A stretch of DNA of 64,000 nt from the NCBI GenBank assembly GCA_020746875.1, contig JAGTJL010000009.1, forward strand, positions 1,116,001 to 1,180,000, given 5' to 3'. Positions 10,217 through 21,339 of the stretch are shown here, in pieces (position 1 is the first letter of the stretch; every line of letters starts with the position of its first letter). Under the pieces are notes generated by a model. The model did not search any database. It saw nothing but the letters and a program-made list of their open reading frames with translations, and was not told where the DNA came from. The translations under genes were made by a program, and so were the position numbers. The stretch is from Rhexocercosporidium sp. MPI-PUGE-AT-0058. Lineage: Eukaryota > Ascomycota > Leotiomycetes > Helotiales.

Positions 10217-11504
10217 TGTAGGAATGATCACTCCGCGGCGTGGTAGAGGAAGAAATCTTTGAAATAGACTGGACGTGAAGCCAGAACTTAAGAGAAGAAA
10301 TAGTAGAAAATGCAAACTTAAATTCACCATCTGGTAACTGCAGCAACCTACTTATACATCATTTTAGTATCGCTAACCATTATTTCCATCCTTGTTGGCA
10401 CGTTACACAAGCGAGCGAAAAGTCACTGTGACAAAAGAAATCTGCATTCTCCTGAACCTAAAGTACTGCCTCTTAGCCATCCAGAATAAAGAAAAAGATA
10501 CTCTTGGCTACTTATACTCACAGTCCACAGTGGCCACAGCTTTGTCTGCAATGAGGCTGAAAGACGGCACATCTGTGGATAACCGACATTGTTTCGTCAA
10601 GGGGCTTGCCAAGATGTAGGGACCCCGCGTTTCCATCTACCGAAGTCAGTCGCGTACTTTGTGAAAGTGGGAATGGCCAAGTGTTTGCATAGAGGAGTGG
10701 TAATGGCTAGTATTGATATGATATGGCTAATCGGTAGTTGAGCGTGCCAAGATGTTAAGAGGGGTTTTCGGAATACGGATATATGAACGGTAGTTACTGT
10801 AGCCGCAAGCGAATGACCCATATTGTCTTCTTTCTGGCCAGATATTTGGCAAAGGGAATACCCTTAGAATCTTTATCTCGACACTGAATTCAAAGATTGA
10901 GGTGGAAAGAACCGTGAATCGGGTGGTGGTCATTCAGATGTGAAGGCTCGGTTCTTTTTGATCGGATCCCCTCCAGTACTTGACCACATAGCCTCCCTAC
11001 CATGCTTAGAGGCATTCAACGTGGAAGTACGTGAGAATTTAATAGTATTTTCATCGAAATTCAAACTCTACTTCTTGAAAGATACGTTGAATGACGTGTT
11101 ATCGAGAAGTGATAACAATGACGGTTACATTACGAGGCTAAGCGATTTCGTGACCGACGAAGCGAGCTACAACAACATGGATTAAAGACCAATATTTTCG
11201 TAACAACAAAATAAAAAGCCTTTCAAATTATAGACGAATAATTCCAACAACTCAAATTTTACTACAAGCGTATTTTCTTGAGTGTTAAATCATTATTCAC
11301 TGCAAAATTAACAAAGTGTTGAAAATACGAATTCTCGCTTCATCGGTCACGAAATTGCTTAGCCTCGTTGATTAAGCGAATGATAAAGTGGGGAATAGAA
11401 AGGGGCTGATGCTGCCACCAATTTTTTTGGGGCATGGTACGCAACTGCAGCTCGAAAACTTGTACTTCTATGATATATGATCTCAAAGACAATCTTTTCC
11501 CAAT
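10217..11504. other. AT-rich intergenic region with MITE-like element
   Basis: No gene is supported. The left part would be the promoter of the AA9 gene. The right part holds the inverted-repeat element at 11132-11368. Open frames here are short and without domains. Confidence 0.5.
11132..11368. mobile_element. MITE-like element with 35-bp terminal inverted repeats
   Basis: The left end, 11132-11166, starts ACGAGGCTAAGCGATTTCG. The right end, 11334-11368, is its reverse complement at 33 of 35 positions. Both differences are transitions. The 167-base interior is very AT-rich and has no coding capacity. Size and structure fit a non-autonomous DNA transposon. A clean target-site duplication is not evident (flanks CATT and TGAT), so the superfamily is undetermined. 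Confidence 0.75.
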
Positions 11505-12702
11505 TCAATCTTTCGGCAAGCCTGTCGCAATGAAGACGACCAAAACAGCTCCGTACCTGGGATTGCTTCGTTAGCCCGTATCCACTGCATTTTCCGGCAC
11601 GCAACTTACGCAGCAGTAGCACCCAACATCTCGCTCGTCTTCGCGGTCGTGAACATCCCTATCGCCAGCACAAACACGAACAGGAATGCTCCCAGAGCTC
11701 CGAAGCGTTGCGCGGTTGTTTGCATGTAGTGCAAGCAAATGATCGCGCTTGTTAGTGCGAAGGCTGCGAAGAGGACGGTGAGCATCTGCACGGCTCTGGC
11801 AAGCTTCTTGGCTGAGTAGAAGACCGGTTTACCCCATGAGGGTGGGAGTGCGCGCTTTTCCTGTAATCAAAGGGTATAATTCAGCGGAATTCCGAGCATT
11901 CTACGAGGATTTACACATACGCGAAACGCCCATCCAGCCCTCTTCTGCAGAATCTTGCTCAGCCGGTCCTGAGCAGGACTTGGTCTCAGAGCAACTACAT
12001 CTTTGTGCATGTACAGATCATTTGCTTTATGCATGAATGGTCGCTTGATGTTGAACCATTCTTGGAAGACTTTCAAGGGTCTGCTCCCTGGAGATTCAAG
12101 TTGCAGAACTTGAGAGTGCAAAACAAGTGCTTCGTCTAATTTGTTTCAGTATTTCTCAACAAATCAGAAGATACTTGAATCGCCGACATACGGTATTCTT
12201 TGAGCACTTCTCGGATCTTTAGAATTGTCAACATCTTTCGCCGCTGTCGATCGTCCTTTCCAACCATTCCCACTATACCCTTCCCACTAAACTGCGAATC
12301 TAACTCGTTGCTCTCCGTTCCAGATCTCTCGGTTTCAATTTCCAACCAGTACTGATGTTCTAGCACCTTCGCTCTCCTCGCAAAACTTTTGAAGTCCTTC
12401 GCAGCAGGCAAAACCTCCCATGCCGGTCCATTTGGCATCAGCTGACCCTCAGCCTCACGTGTACTGTTTTTCTCCACAAAAATTCTATCTTCTTCATCAT
12501 ATTCTTGCAGCTGCTCTTCGAGAGCTAGAAGTTCAGCTTGTAAGTACAAGAGGTTGCGGGCGCCGAGTGTATCGAAACGTCGGAAGAGTGCGAGGTCCCG
12601 GTCGCTGCCGATGTAGGCTGCGAAGTCTGCGAAGCCTTCGAGCTTCTCGTCTGCCGTGCAAGGATTTTCTGTATCAACGAAGCTGTTCGGAGATGAAGCC
12701 AT
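11505..12702 (-). CDS. DUF6594 membrane protein
   Basis: Four exons (12702-12192, 12135-11921, 11860-11610, 11556-11505) encode 342 residues, all junctions in frame. The N-terminal half has the family hallmark FRRFDTLGARNLLYLQAEL followed by LLALEEQLQEYDEED. After the first intron, EYHEALVLHSQVLQLESPG matches the linker helix. The C-terminal part has three hydrophobic stretches: VQMLTVLFAAFALTSAIICL, FGALGAFLFVFVLAIGMFTT and YGAVLVVFIATG. This is the layout of the fungal DUF6594 family, which is widespread in ascomycetes and often amplified. Its biochemical role is not known. It faces the retropepsin-domain gene across a 476-base divergent promoter. Confidence 0.85.
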
Positions 12703-13178
12703 CAGTATTGTCTGTCGTGAATTTGATACTCTCTTATCATCATTTGGTGACCATCTATTTTATTACTGAGGTGGGCAAGTCTATGATGGGTGTGACGAGT
12801 CGGGCTGAGTTGTGGTTCTTGGCGTTGTGGCTGGCTGCAAGGCATTTCATCAGGCTCTCCAGGAGGACATTTCAGATTTTCGTTCGAAAAGGGTCATCAT
12901 CCCTCATCAAAATTCTTTTCGCGCGTTGTGTTGCAACCACACCTTACTTGCGATCTGCAAATATTCTTGTCGGAGGCAAGGCCATCGAAGAGGCAAAAGT
13001 CTGATCATCACAACTCCGGCCTCTGAATGCGTATATTTGACGAGGCTGCATGCACCTGACCTCGACAGGAAGTAGTGTTTGTTACTGGATTGTTTGAATT
13101 TCACCGTCACCAGGCATCATTTTGTAAGTTTCCAAGATACGAAGCATAGTCAAAGACACATCTGACATATCCTAGGCA
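12703..13178. promoter_or_regulatory. divergent promoter region
   Basis: This 476-base stretch separates the starts of the DUF6594 gene (minus) and the retropepsin-domain gene (plus). No coding sequence or defined element is recognised. A role as shared promoter is inferred from geometry only. Confidence 0.4.
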
Positions 13179-15581
13179 ATGGCTATATCCAAGGTTCAGC
13201 AATACAAGCAAAGGGCGAAGGCTTTCGAGACTCGAGAGAAGCAAGAACGACAAAGACAACAGGAAGAGAAAGATCAATTACGTACTCTGGGGGAGATCGA
13301 AGCAGAAAAAACCAAATCCCAACAGAATATCAGAAGGGCCCTCCGCAGGCTTGAGGAATTGAAAAGAGCAGCTTTAAACCGAAGGCGGGACGCATGGTAT
13401 GAGGCAAGGGATATTAAACGCTTAGAAAGCTACAATGCTTTTGCAGAACAGTACAACCGAAATCTTGAAGACGAAGGGTTTGCGCTTCTTGAGGGGCTTT
13501 GGCAAAAGCAGGTTCCCTCAGACACCAAACCACTTCGCAAAATACAATTCCATCAGCTAAAACCGCTTAGCAGCGCCAGCGGTATTCCGAAGAAGCTTGG
13601 TCATAGTCCCATCTACAAACGGGAGAGATGGGAAGATATCCAGGCAACATGTCTGTGGTACATGGACCGAAACGCCGACTATGAGAGACTTGGCTTCATC
13701 AAAGCATCGTGCACTACACATAAAAGACATCGGCTTCCTTACGATGGTATCATGTCGTTCTTCGCGAGTGGTGACCCTTGCGAGGTTTGGACATGGCCAG
13801 GAGCTCGTGATGGAGATGCGTTACCGTGCGAGCAAGATCCTGAAGATGGCGCGAGCTACGAATCAAGAGTCATCACCGATATGGATGAGTTGATCTTGAC
13901 TCGAAAAGGTTGGAGATTCGTTGGGGACCAGAAAAATCTTCCTTCCGCCCAACTTGGCCATTGGCAGGATCATTGGCATAGAGGGATGCGTGATACCGAT
14001 CTGGAAGCTGAGTACACTTCAACTGTTGCAGCTGAATATCTAAGGTACACTATCCGCCCCAAGAAAGATAAAAAAGTTCGGAAACATCACAATACACGTC
14101 ACTTAACGTCAGTCTATTGCCCCTGGACATTAGCTAATCGACAGCCCCGTACTTGGAAACAGATCAAAATGCAAGATTGGCATAAACATCTCTGTACACG
14201 GCTTCATTTCGGAATGCAGTTATGCTACGATAGGCGAATGTTTCGCCGGGTGCTAGAAAATTCGGACTGGATACTTCGCCTAGCTCGTAGGAGACATACC
14301 TGGTTTTCCAATCGGAAACGCTTCTCATTCTGGTCGCAGCAAATTCATCATGTCGAAAAAAAAGTTCACAGCGAATGTACAACATTCGAGGTACCAGGCT
14401 ATGTCAACGGGCGCAACGAAGTTGCATTCCCAGATTCAGGAAGTGATTACAATCTAGTCTCGAAGGACTTCATCTCTCGCAACCAGACCCCCTACGTTAA
14501 GCAACAACTCGAGATTCAGCTTCCGAATGGAAATACAGCAATGACTGAAGGATCTGTGTACCTTGAATGGAGTTTTGAGGATGCACCAGGGGAAGCCCAC
14601 AAAATACAATTTCACATTCTCAGGAATTGCGTACATGATCTTCTGCTGGGAAATCCCTTTCTCGAACTTACGCAACTAAACACAACCAACCAACACCGAA
14701 TCAAGCAGCGTGTTGTGAAAGAGCTATCTGCTGGTGATAGCCCAGTCTACGACTGCCATCTGGTCCACAATACCAAGCAAGGGATCAGGAACCGCATGCA
14801 TGGCGGACTGAATGGTCACCGCGTTGCCGTGATACCCGACTCCGGCTGTCGTGTGAATGCTATGTCTCTCACTCTGGCAAGAGCTCTCGGAAAAGAGATT
14901 AGGTACTCAGGCGAGCGTGGGACATTTAGATTCATCGATGGTAGCACAGCGCCAAGTCTCGGCGTCGTGAAAATGCCATGGCGACCAGACCATAGCAACG
15001 AAGAGTACATACTGGAATTCGAGATCATGAAGGATTGCAATGGGATCATCCTGGGACAGAAATTCCTTTACGGAAATCGAGCATTCGTCAAGCATGCCGC
15101 TTGTCTCACGAACTATCCCAGCAACGCGCCAGAAGCCATGGACAGTGATGACTCGAGCTCGGAAACATCTCATTCTCCGTCTCTCTCCGTAGATAAGCCT
15201 CCAGACCATGTTGATACTCAAGCCATGATGTTAGAAATCTTTGAGATAGACGACGAGAAAGGCAAAGTGTACGAAGTGTCATGGCTCGAATCTCCCTGGC
15301 GTAGGTTGCGTCGAAGGTTACGAGGTGGCAGCAGTCATGCCGTGGGGCCAAGATCTGGTATTCAGCATGAAGCTCAATACGAGATGGAATGGCGTGCTAC
15401 CGTTGAGAATGAAATCTTGAGAATGAGAAGAGGAGAGGCTCGGACTCGAGCAGTCTTGGCTGAGCTGAGGAGGAGGAGAGCTATGAGTGATGATGACCGG
15501 GGTAATGAATTTCTGATTGGGCTTTTACCAAGAAAAGGCACGTCGCCGCAGAGTTCGAGTTCCGAAGAGGCATCTAACTGA
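13179..15581 (+). CDS. tandem retropepsin-like domain protein
   Basis: An intronless 800-residue protein. Residues 1-110 are highly charged and predicted coiled coil (QRAKAFETREKQERQRQQEE). A Trp- and basic-rich middle follows. Two aspartyl-protease-like domains stand in tandem. Domain 1 has VAFPDSGSDYNLVS (Asp at about 419) and ends LLLGNPFL. Domain 2 has VAVIPDSGCRVNAMS (Asp at about 554) and ends GIILGQKFL. In both, the D-S-G triad and the late hydrophobic-hydrophobic-Leu-Gly flap-like strand fit the retropepsin fold. The tail is acidic and then Arg-rich. No reverse transcriptase, integrase or long terminal repeat is nearby, so it is not an intact retroelement. Retropepsins work as dimers, so two domains in one chain could pair with each other. 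The substrate is unknown. Confidence 0.75.
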   Translation: MAISKVQQYKQRAKAFETREKQERQRQQEEKDQLRTLGEIEAEKTKSQQNIRRALRRLEELKRAALNRRRDAWYEARDIKRLESYNAFAEQYNRNLEDEGFALLEGLWQKQVPSDTKPLRKIQFHQLKPLSSASGIPKKLGHSPIYKRERWEDIQATCLWYMDRNADYERLGFIKASCTTHKRHRLPYDGIMSFFASGDPCEVWTWPGARDGDALPCEQDPEDGASYESRVITDMDELILTRKGWRFVGDQKNLPSAQLGHWQDHWHRGMRDTDLEAEYTSTVAAEYLRYTIRPKKDKKVRKHHNTRHLTSVYCPWTLANRQPRTWKQIKMQDWHKHLCTRLHFGMQLCYDRRMFRRVLENSDWILRLARRRHTWFSNRKRFSFWSQQIHHVEKKVHSECTTFEVPGYVNGRNEVAFPDSGSDYNLVSKDFISRNQTPYVKQQLEIQLPNGNTAMTEGSVYLEWSFEDAPGEAHKIQFHILRNCVHDLLLGNPFLELTQLNTTNQHRIKQRVVKELSAGDSPVYDCHLVHNTKQGIRNRMHGGLNGHRVAVIPDSGCRVNAMSLTLARALGKEIRYSGERGTFRFIDGSTAPSLGVVKMPWRPDHSNEEYILEFEIMKDCNGIILGQKFLYGNRAFVKHAACLTNYPSNAPEAMDSDDSSSETSHSPSLSVDKPPDHVDTQAMMLEIFEIDDEKGKVYEVSWLESPWRRLRRRLRGGSSHAVGPRSGIQHEAQYEMEWRATVENEILRMRRGEARTRAVLAELRRRRAMSDDDRGNEFLIGLLPRKGTSPQSSSSEEASN

Positions 15582-17125
15582 ATTGATTTATGGGTTTTCC
15601 GTCTGGTGTTTGGTTTGAGCTTAGTCGCGTGGATGATGGCAATCTGTCGGCTGGAGAAATAGGACAGGTTTCTGCTATCTCACGAATTTTATGATGTTTA
15701 AAATTTCCGAGAATGATCAGTATGTCATACTTGACAGCCACACGCTGGGGGTGAGCTTGTCGTCGGACATTGATGTTTGGGATTTTTGCTGCTGAACGAG
15801 TCCTTGCGAGTTTGGTGAGCGTGAACAACCATGAGTGTCTTTAATGAACACTGGCTTGGAGCACCCAAAATTGCCTCCCATACTATCCCTCCCCTAAAAT
15901 GAATGTCAAATCTCATGAAAAATCGGGGTCTCTAGAATCTTCCGCCGGGTTGCACCACCAGCCAGCCTTTGGCTTGTGACCGAAGATTCACAATGGTTTT
16001 AACCAATTAGAATAGTCTCTTCATGCCTGCAAACTGTCCAGTCTACATTTTAACATCCATCTAGAGGGGGATAGTAATATACTTGTTTGCTAGCTCGGTT
16101 GTGTCGTAGTCTGTACGTAAGCTTCCGTACCTCGTATGAAGGGTAATAATCTAACCTTTTCCGCCTGTGCTAAGTGACCTAGATTTTACTCATTATAGCA
16201 GAAAAACAGCAAACTGGATTAGTTCATTGGTAGAGTTCCTATGAACAGTAGAATATTCTAGTACTCCGTACAGACGCCAAAGGTTAGATGGTTCTACTTC
16301 ACATGTCCACATGTACAAAGTATAAAATGCAGCAGGAATGATTGGGTTAAGATGCCACACACCCAGAATAGACAAGGTTGATAACATTCGTGACGTCGAA
16401 CCTTTCGCGAGCTCCTTGCATAGTTGCCACGGAAATGTGCAAGCCAGTTTGCAGTCAAGTCCGCAGGAGAATAAAAATTGAAAATTGACTGCAATTTTGT
16501 GTTTGAATGCAGCGCAGATTTTATGAAACGCTAGGAGCATATTCTTTAGACAGCTCCCTGGTAATCTTAAACTTTTGGAGCACAGTCTTTCCACATGTTT
16601 GCACAAACAACAACTTACCACCGATACAAACAATGACAGTGTTTGGGGGAAAGTTCTGAGCTCTCAGAGCTCTTGCAAAGAAAGGTTTCTTCCAGCCCAG
16701 CCCTGATGGGGACAGTGCAGCACACCCCCTGCCTCGCGCTCAGTCGGTCTGTGCCAGGCTATTTCAAGTATTTCAAGTAAAATTACCCCACAAACTACTG
16801 GGGAATTCGATGGGCCAGCGTGATGGTGGCGCGATCCGTCAGGGGAAATCCACGCTACTTGGGCGCGTCCACTGCAGTGCATCACCTTGGCGCTGTGTCC
16901 CGAAATTAAGTAATAAGTACGAGGCTTTCCGTCGACGGTCAAAAGCCTCCCTCCTTTTCCTTTTCCTTATCCCTTTCCCCAAATTTCTTCCTTTGATCCC
17001 TGTGTTCTTGCAACATTCACACTCGCTCAAAAGCTTCATTCACGCGTTTCTCTGGTCGCTTCTGTACATTCCACCCTATTTTTGCCTTACAGTCTAGCGA
17101 GAACCTTCTTCTGTATACTTTCAAT
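15582..17125. other. intergenic region
   Basis: About 1.5 kb without a supported gene. A minus-strand open frame at 16193-16633 (146 codons) has no recognisable motif. From about 16940 to 17090 the plus strand is strongly CT-rich (CCTTTTCCTTTTCC-type), typical of the promoter or leader of an expressed fungal gene, which is the GPI-anchored protein at 17126. Confidence 0.45.
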
Positions 17126-17772
17126 ATGAAGACTTCCACCATTCTCTTTGCTCTGATGAGCATCGCCTCCGCCGAAATCGTCGCTCGTCAAGATGCGAGC
17201 TCAACAATCTCTGCTGCCCCAACCATGATCAGTGCCGACACTTCGCCAACAGCCGTCTGTCTTTCAGCATGCAATCCCACCGACGTTAACTGCCGAGCTC
17301 AATGTGTTGGAGGAGCCCACCCAAACTCAGCCCAAGTCAGCCAAACCAACGAATGCGTAGTCGCATGCCCTAAAGGAGATGGTTCCATCTCCGAAACCAA
17401 TCAATACAACTCTTGCGTTCAAGGCTGTATCAACTCGCACTACCTCAGCGGTCAGACGGCACCTGCTACTGCTGGGACTGGGACAGGAACAGGGACGGCT
17501 AGCGTGGTTGCGGAGACTACTGGCACAGGTTCCAGTGGAAGTCAGTCCACCGGTGGAGCCCAGAAATCTGGTGAGAATTTGAGATTCCAGAAAATTGATA
17601 GAAAGAACTAGAACTGACATGCACTTTAGGATCAGCATCTGCCACTTCGGGATCAGCTGTTTCTGCTTCTGGCACGGCTGCACCCACCACTACCTCGAAT
17701 GCTGCCAGCGGTCCTATTCTCGTGTCTTCCGGAGGTATTGCTGGTCTTTTCCTGGCATTCCTTGTGTTGTAA
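17126..17772 (+). CDS. cysteine-rich GPI-anchored surface protein
   Basis: Two exons, 17126-17570 and 17630-17772, encode 195 residues. A signal peptide (MKTSTILFALMSIASAEIVA) is followed by a possible Kex2 site at VARQ. The mature part has eight cysteines as four C-x3-C pairs: CLSAC, CRAQC, CVVAC and CVQGC. The spacing suggests four disulfides. Then comes a Thr/Ser/Gly-rich stalk of about 75 residues with TGTGTGT runs, likely O-glycosylated. The C-terminus has a small-residue omega region (NAASGP) and a hydrophobic tail (GIAGLFLAFLVL), the standard GPI signal. It probably sits in the plasma membrane or cell wall. The cysteine spacing does not match the CFEM pattern I know, so I leave the family unnamed. 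Confidence 0.85.
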
Positions 17773-20700
17773 ACTAGGGAAAAGATGAAACTCTTGATCG
17801 GTGGATGTTGGATGTCGGGCTGCGAACATATTCAAAGTGCCTTCATTCGTTCGCCCTTGATGAGAAGTCCTTGTCTTTTATTCTGCGGTTAATGTACTAT
17901 GATGGGTTAATGCGATCGATGGCTAGGGGTCTTGAAATGCCTAAGGGGTGTTTGAACAATTCATCCTGTGTATTTGTTAAAGCTTAATCTCACATATTAC
18001 TTAGTTGCCTATTCGGTGTTGTAATTCTTTCCATTATTAGCCAGTGCCGGTGATTGACTGACTCTTCTTTGTCCTAGTCCCTATTGTGCTAGAGTTTAAA
18101 TCCAAGCGGCTCAGCTTGATCTTGCTTTTCTTAGGCGAGGCAGCCCTATTCATCTGTCGGAGACTCAGACGAGAACCACGCATATACACATGGTGCCGAG
18201 TCAGAACATACAGATTCCCTTTGAAGTTGAGTTGATATTTGCGCACTGTTGCTAAGACCTGAATCGAATATTTAGCCAAGCTAAATTGCTGTTCCTGATT
18301 ATGCTATTGGTTTCCGGCTCGTAGACCTGGCTGCTTCGAGCTAAGAAACGAAGATTTTGATACAATTTTGGGTGGGGTTTTCATGTGGAGCTAAATTTTG
18401 AGAAGAATGACTACCTGAACGAATGTTCATGTATTCTGATGCGCTTTCTTATGACTGCAGTGGGATTTTCCCAGATGTTGGTACAGGATATGAGAGATTG
18501 AGACAAGAAGGAAGACAGCATTGGATGTCCGGTTATGTCAGCGAGGTCTATACTAATACGGGATTTCCCATGGAGAAATGAAAAAATATCTAGGCGATTA
18601 GATACTGGCAGAACACGCAGTCTTGGTCACAGTAGGTGCGGTTGATGTTCTCGAGGGAGTCGGTCTCATCAGGAGCCCCAGAAGAGGTCAGACTGCTGAG
18701 CAACATATGTGGGGCATCGCAGGAACTCGTGAAGGTATCTGCAATACGACACGACCCAACTTCTTCATCAAACAACGAATTGGTAGCATCATAGCGTTGC
18801 GATTGTAGGATGATAACTTTTCACAATGCCTTCCCCTCGCTTACCTACTCCGTAGCCCCACAAATTCTAGCATGTTTATATAACCAAGTAAGAGGATGTC
18901 CAGCACACCAATCCCGCATACGTCCATCGTAAGTAATCTCTGTTCTGTTTCAATTCAGATCAACCACTAACATGTTCACAGCCGGCGCCCGACGATAAAA
19001 ATCGCCACTCCCGCATACCACGAACGAACCCGGCGCCCGACGGTAAAAATCGCCAATCCCGCTTACGAAAAGCAAACTCTGGTAGACAGGGTTTCTTTCT
19101 ACCTGCACCATGTGCAGGATGTTCTTTTGTTTTTCGTGTCAACTCTTTTGCTGCGGTTGTTGAGGGGGCTTTTGTTTTTTGGCGACGCGCGCGATGCTGT
19201 TTGTTTTTGTTTTGTTGCGTCGTCTAAGCGAGAGGCTGTGCCGTTGCTATCGCCTCACGATGTCAAGAGAGGGACCACTTTGTGCCACGAGGCCTTTTGA
19301 TGCAAGTTATGTAATGTGATTTTTCGCCCTACGGACCCTCGGTCTAGGTCATTAAGTTCGATCGCATCCAAGTATAAGGTAGCTTCGTGTAAGTTCCCCT
19401 CCTTCAAAGTACGTTTCATCTAACAGACATCGTAGCGCCCTAGGTCTGCCCTCCTAGGCAGACATAGCTGGATGTGTGGCTTGACGGTGCCACCAAAAAG
19501 CGTGATGTCATAGTGAGAGGCGGCTCTTTTGTTTATAAAGCGGGTAGAGAAGGAATTAAAGGTGGATTTTTCTGAGGAAAAGCGAGAATGATGTCCGGCG
19601 AACAAACTTCACTCCCCAAGACAATGGATAATTCTATATCTTGGGGAATGCATATACTGTTCAGAAGCTGTAAGTAACACCAAAGTCGTGTAAAAAGCTA
19701 GCCTGAGGCTTTTCTGATCTCGATGGCGTTAAATACATCAATTGATGTTAGTTGGCACGGTTGACACGCCTGAGATACACCCAAAGTTGACCTTGCTCGC
19801 AACCGTTACAAGATACCTACTGCAACCTATTTCTGAAAGTAGATGCAATTAGCAACATGACTTCGCAATTGAATTCGAAGTTTTACGTTGCCCTGTGAAG
19901 TACCATCTTGCGATAAATGCCTCCTCCATTCGACCCATGCCCTTCTCGGCTTAGGATGGTCCCTTCCATACTTTACACGGACAGTTCTGGGTGTAAATGA
20001 ACGAACTTACTGATAGTACGAACTAGCTATTCCAATACTCTATTCCCTCAGCAGTACTGTATACACATTCTTCTATTACAGAGATAATTGCTGAGTCTGG
20101 GAATCCAACATTTTCATTGTGCCGAACAGGGGTTGAATGCGATCATAGCTCAGTATCGCGCACTCAATGTTTCGAGATTGCCATGAAGAATTTTGAGTCC
20201 GGTTTGCTAATGCGCCCCATTCATCAAAATATGGTGATTCCTCTTTGTTAATCAATTGGCAAAACGACCTAAACGCTTTAGACTAGCAGTCGCCCCGGAG
20301 CAGATGTCCAGGACATCCTCGAATTATAGATACATGGTATACAAGCGCACTTAAATACGATCGTCAGTCTAATAATCTGTGCCGTTTACGCTACCTAAAG
20401 GCTCTGTCCGTGACATCAATGTCGTAGAATCGTCCGAAATCGTTCCTTTAGAGACACAATCTTCATAAACGTGTATGGAGCCTATCGAACCGCGCGCAAG
20501 ATCCCCAAGGCAAGTAGTGCCACCTTGTAGTCACCTTCAGAATGGCTCTTCGAATTTTCGGTGATCATCATAGATAGGGAAGTTGACGGTTTTCTTGGGT
20601 CCTCTATTTCTGCTCTAACGGATAGTAACTTCGAGAAGGCGTAACCCTAGCTTGGGAAGTAGAGTTCAGTGTGATATAATTTCGTAAGTAGTCTGACTGT

Positions 20701-21339
20701 CTTACAGAAGTAATACATCTATTGGAAGTCTATTAGATGGAGCTTCAATTGCCACCTGAGTTCCACGCAGTGATGCAGCTTGTTGTACGGGAAATTGTCC
20801 ATGCAGGAAAATTGAGCCTCTTCGAAGGTTTCCAACTCCCATCTAAAAAGCAGGTAATTTAAAAGCACTTCAAAGTCGCCAAGTAGTTCGTCAAAAGGTA
20901 CTAATAGCAACGCGGAACCTTTAGGACATAGAGACTCCTAAAAACGACACATGACAGACTCAACAGTACAGTACATCCGGATATCAAAACTCCTGCTGCC
21001 CATCAAATCTGTACTTGACTAGCCTCCCTGGCAACTTTGCAAGATTTCGAGGTTTTAGGAGTATCGTTCGAAAGTAATCATGGAGCATGCCAGAGAACTG
21101 CACTCAAGTTTTGCTTGTCAAGTATTGGGAGGCTTTGAATTTGTTGAATATCACACATTTGAAGATCTAATATCACCTGGGCAGAGCTGAGACGGAGGAA
21201 GAGGAAAGGTGGGGTTGGGTCTTGGCAATCGCGTGTCCAAAAATCTCTCTACGCGAACGCGTCTCACTCAAACTCGCTCCCCTTCAAGATATTAACAACT
21301 GCATCGATTCTGCACCACAAAATCTCCAAATTCTTCAGT
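17773..21339. other. 3.6-kb gene-free region
   Basis: No open frame exceeds about 80 codons and none carries a domain. The region holds a 48-bp period direct repeat (18982-19066) and a short palindrome near 19614-19648 (CCCCAAGA ... TCTTGGGG). The last 150 bases before 21340 would be the POL12 promoter. It may hide decayed repeats or non-coding RNA that I cannot recognise. Confidence 0.5.
18982..19066. repeat. two-copy direct repeat, 48-bp period
   Basis: Units 18982-19018 and 19030-19066 both begin CCGGCGCCCGACG and share about 34 of 37 positions. A partial relative (AATCCCGCATACG) lies near 18911. The period is a multiple of three, but no convincing gene runs through it. Confidence 0.7.

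Noticed and set aside
10940..11185. 81-codon plus-strand frame
   Set aside because: It runs into the left terminal repeat of the MITE-like element and shows no domain.
13179..15581. Interpretation of the retropepsin-domain gene as an intact LTR retrotransposon
   Set aside because: No reverse transcriptase, RNase H, integrase motif or flanking long direct repeats are visible.
16193..16633. 146-codon minus-strand frame
   Set aside because: Uneven composition without motif; lies in AT-rich intergenic DNA.
19614..19648. Short palindrome CCCCAAGA ... TCTTGGGG
   Set aside because: Only about 9 paired bases with a long loop; too weak to call an element or terminator.
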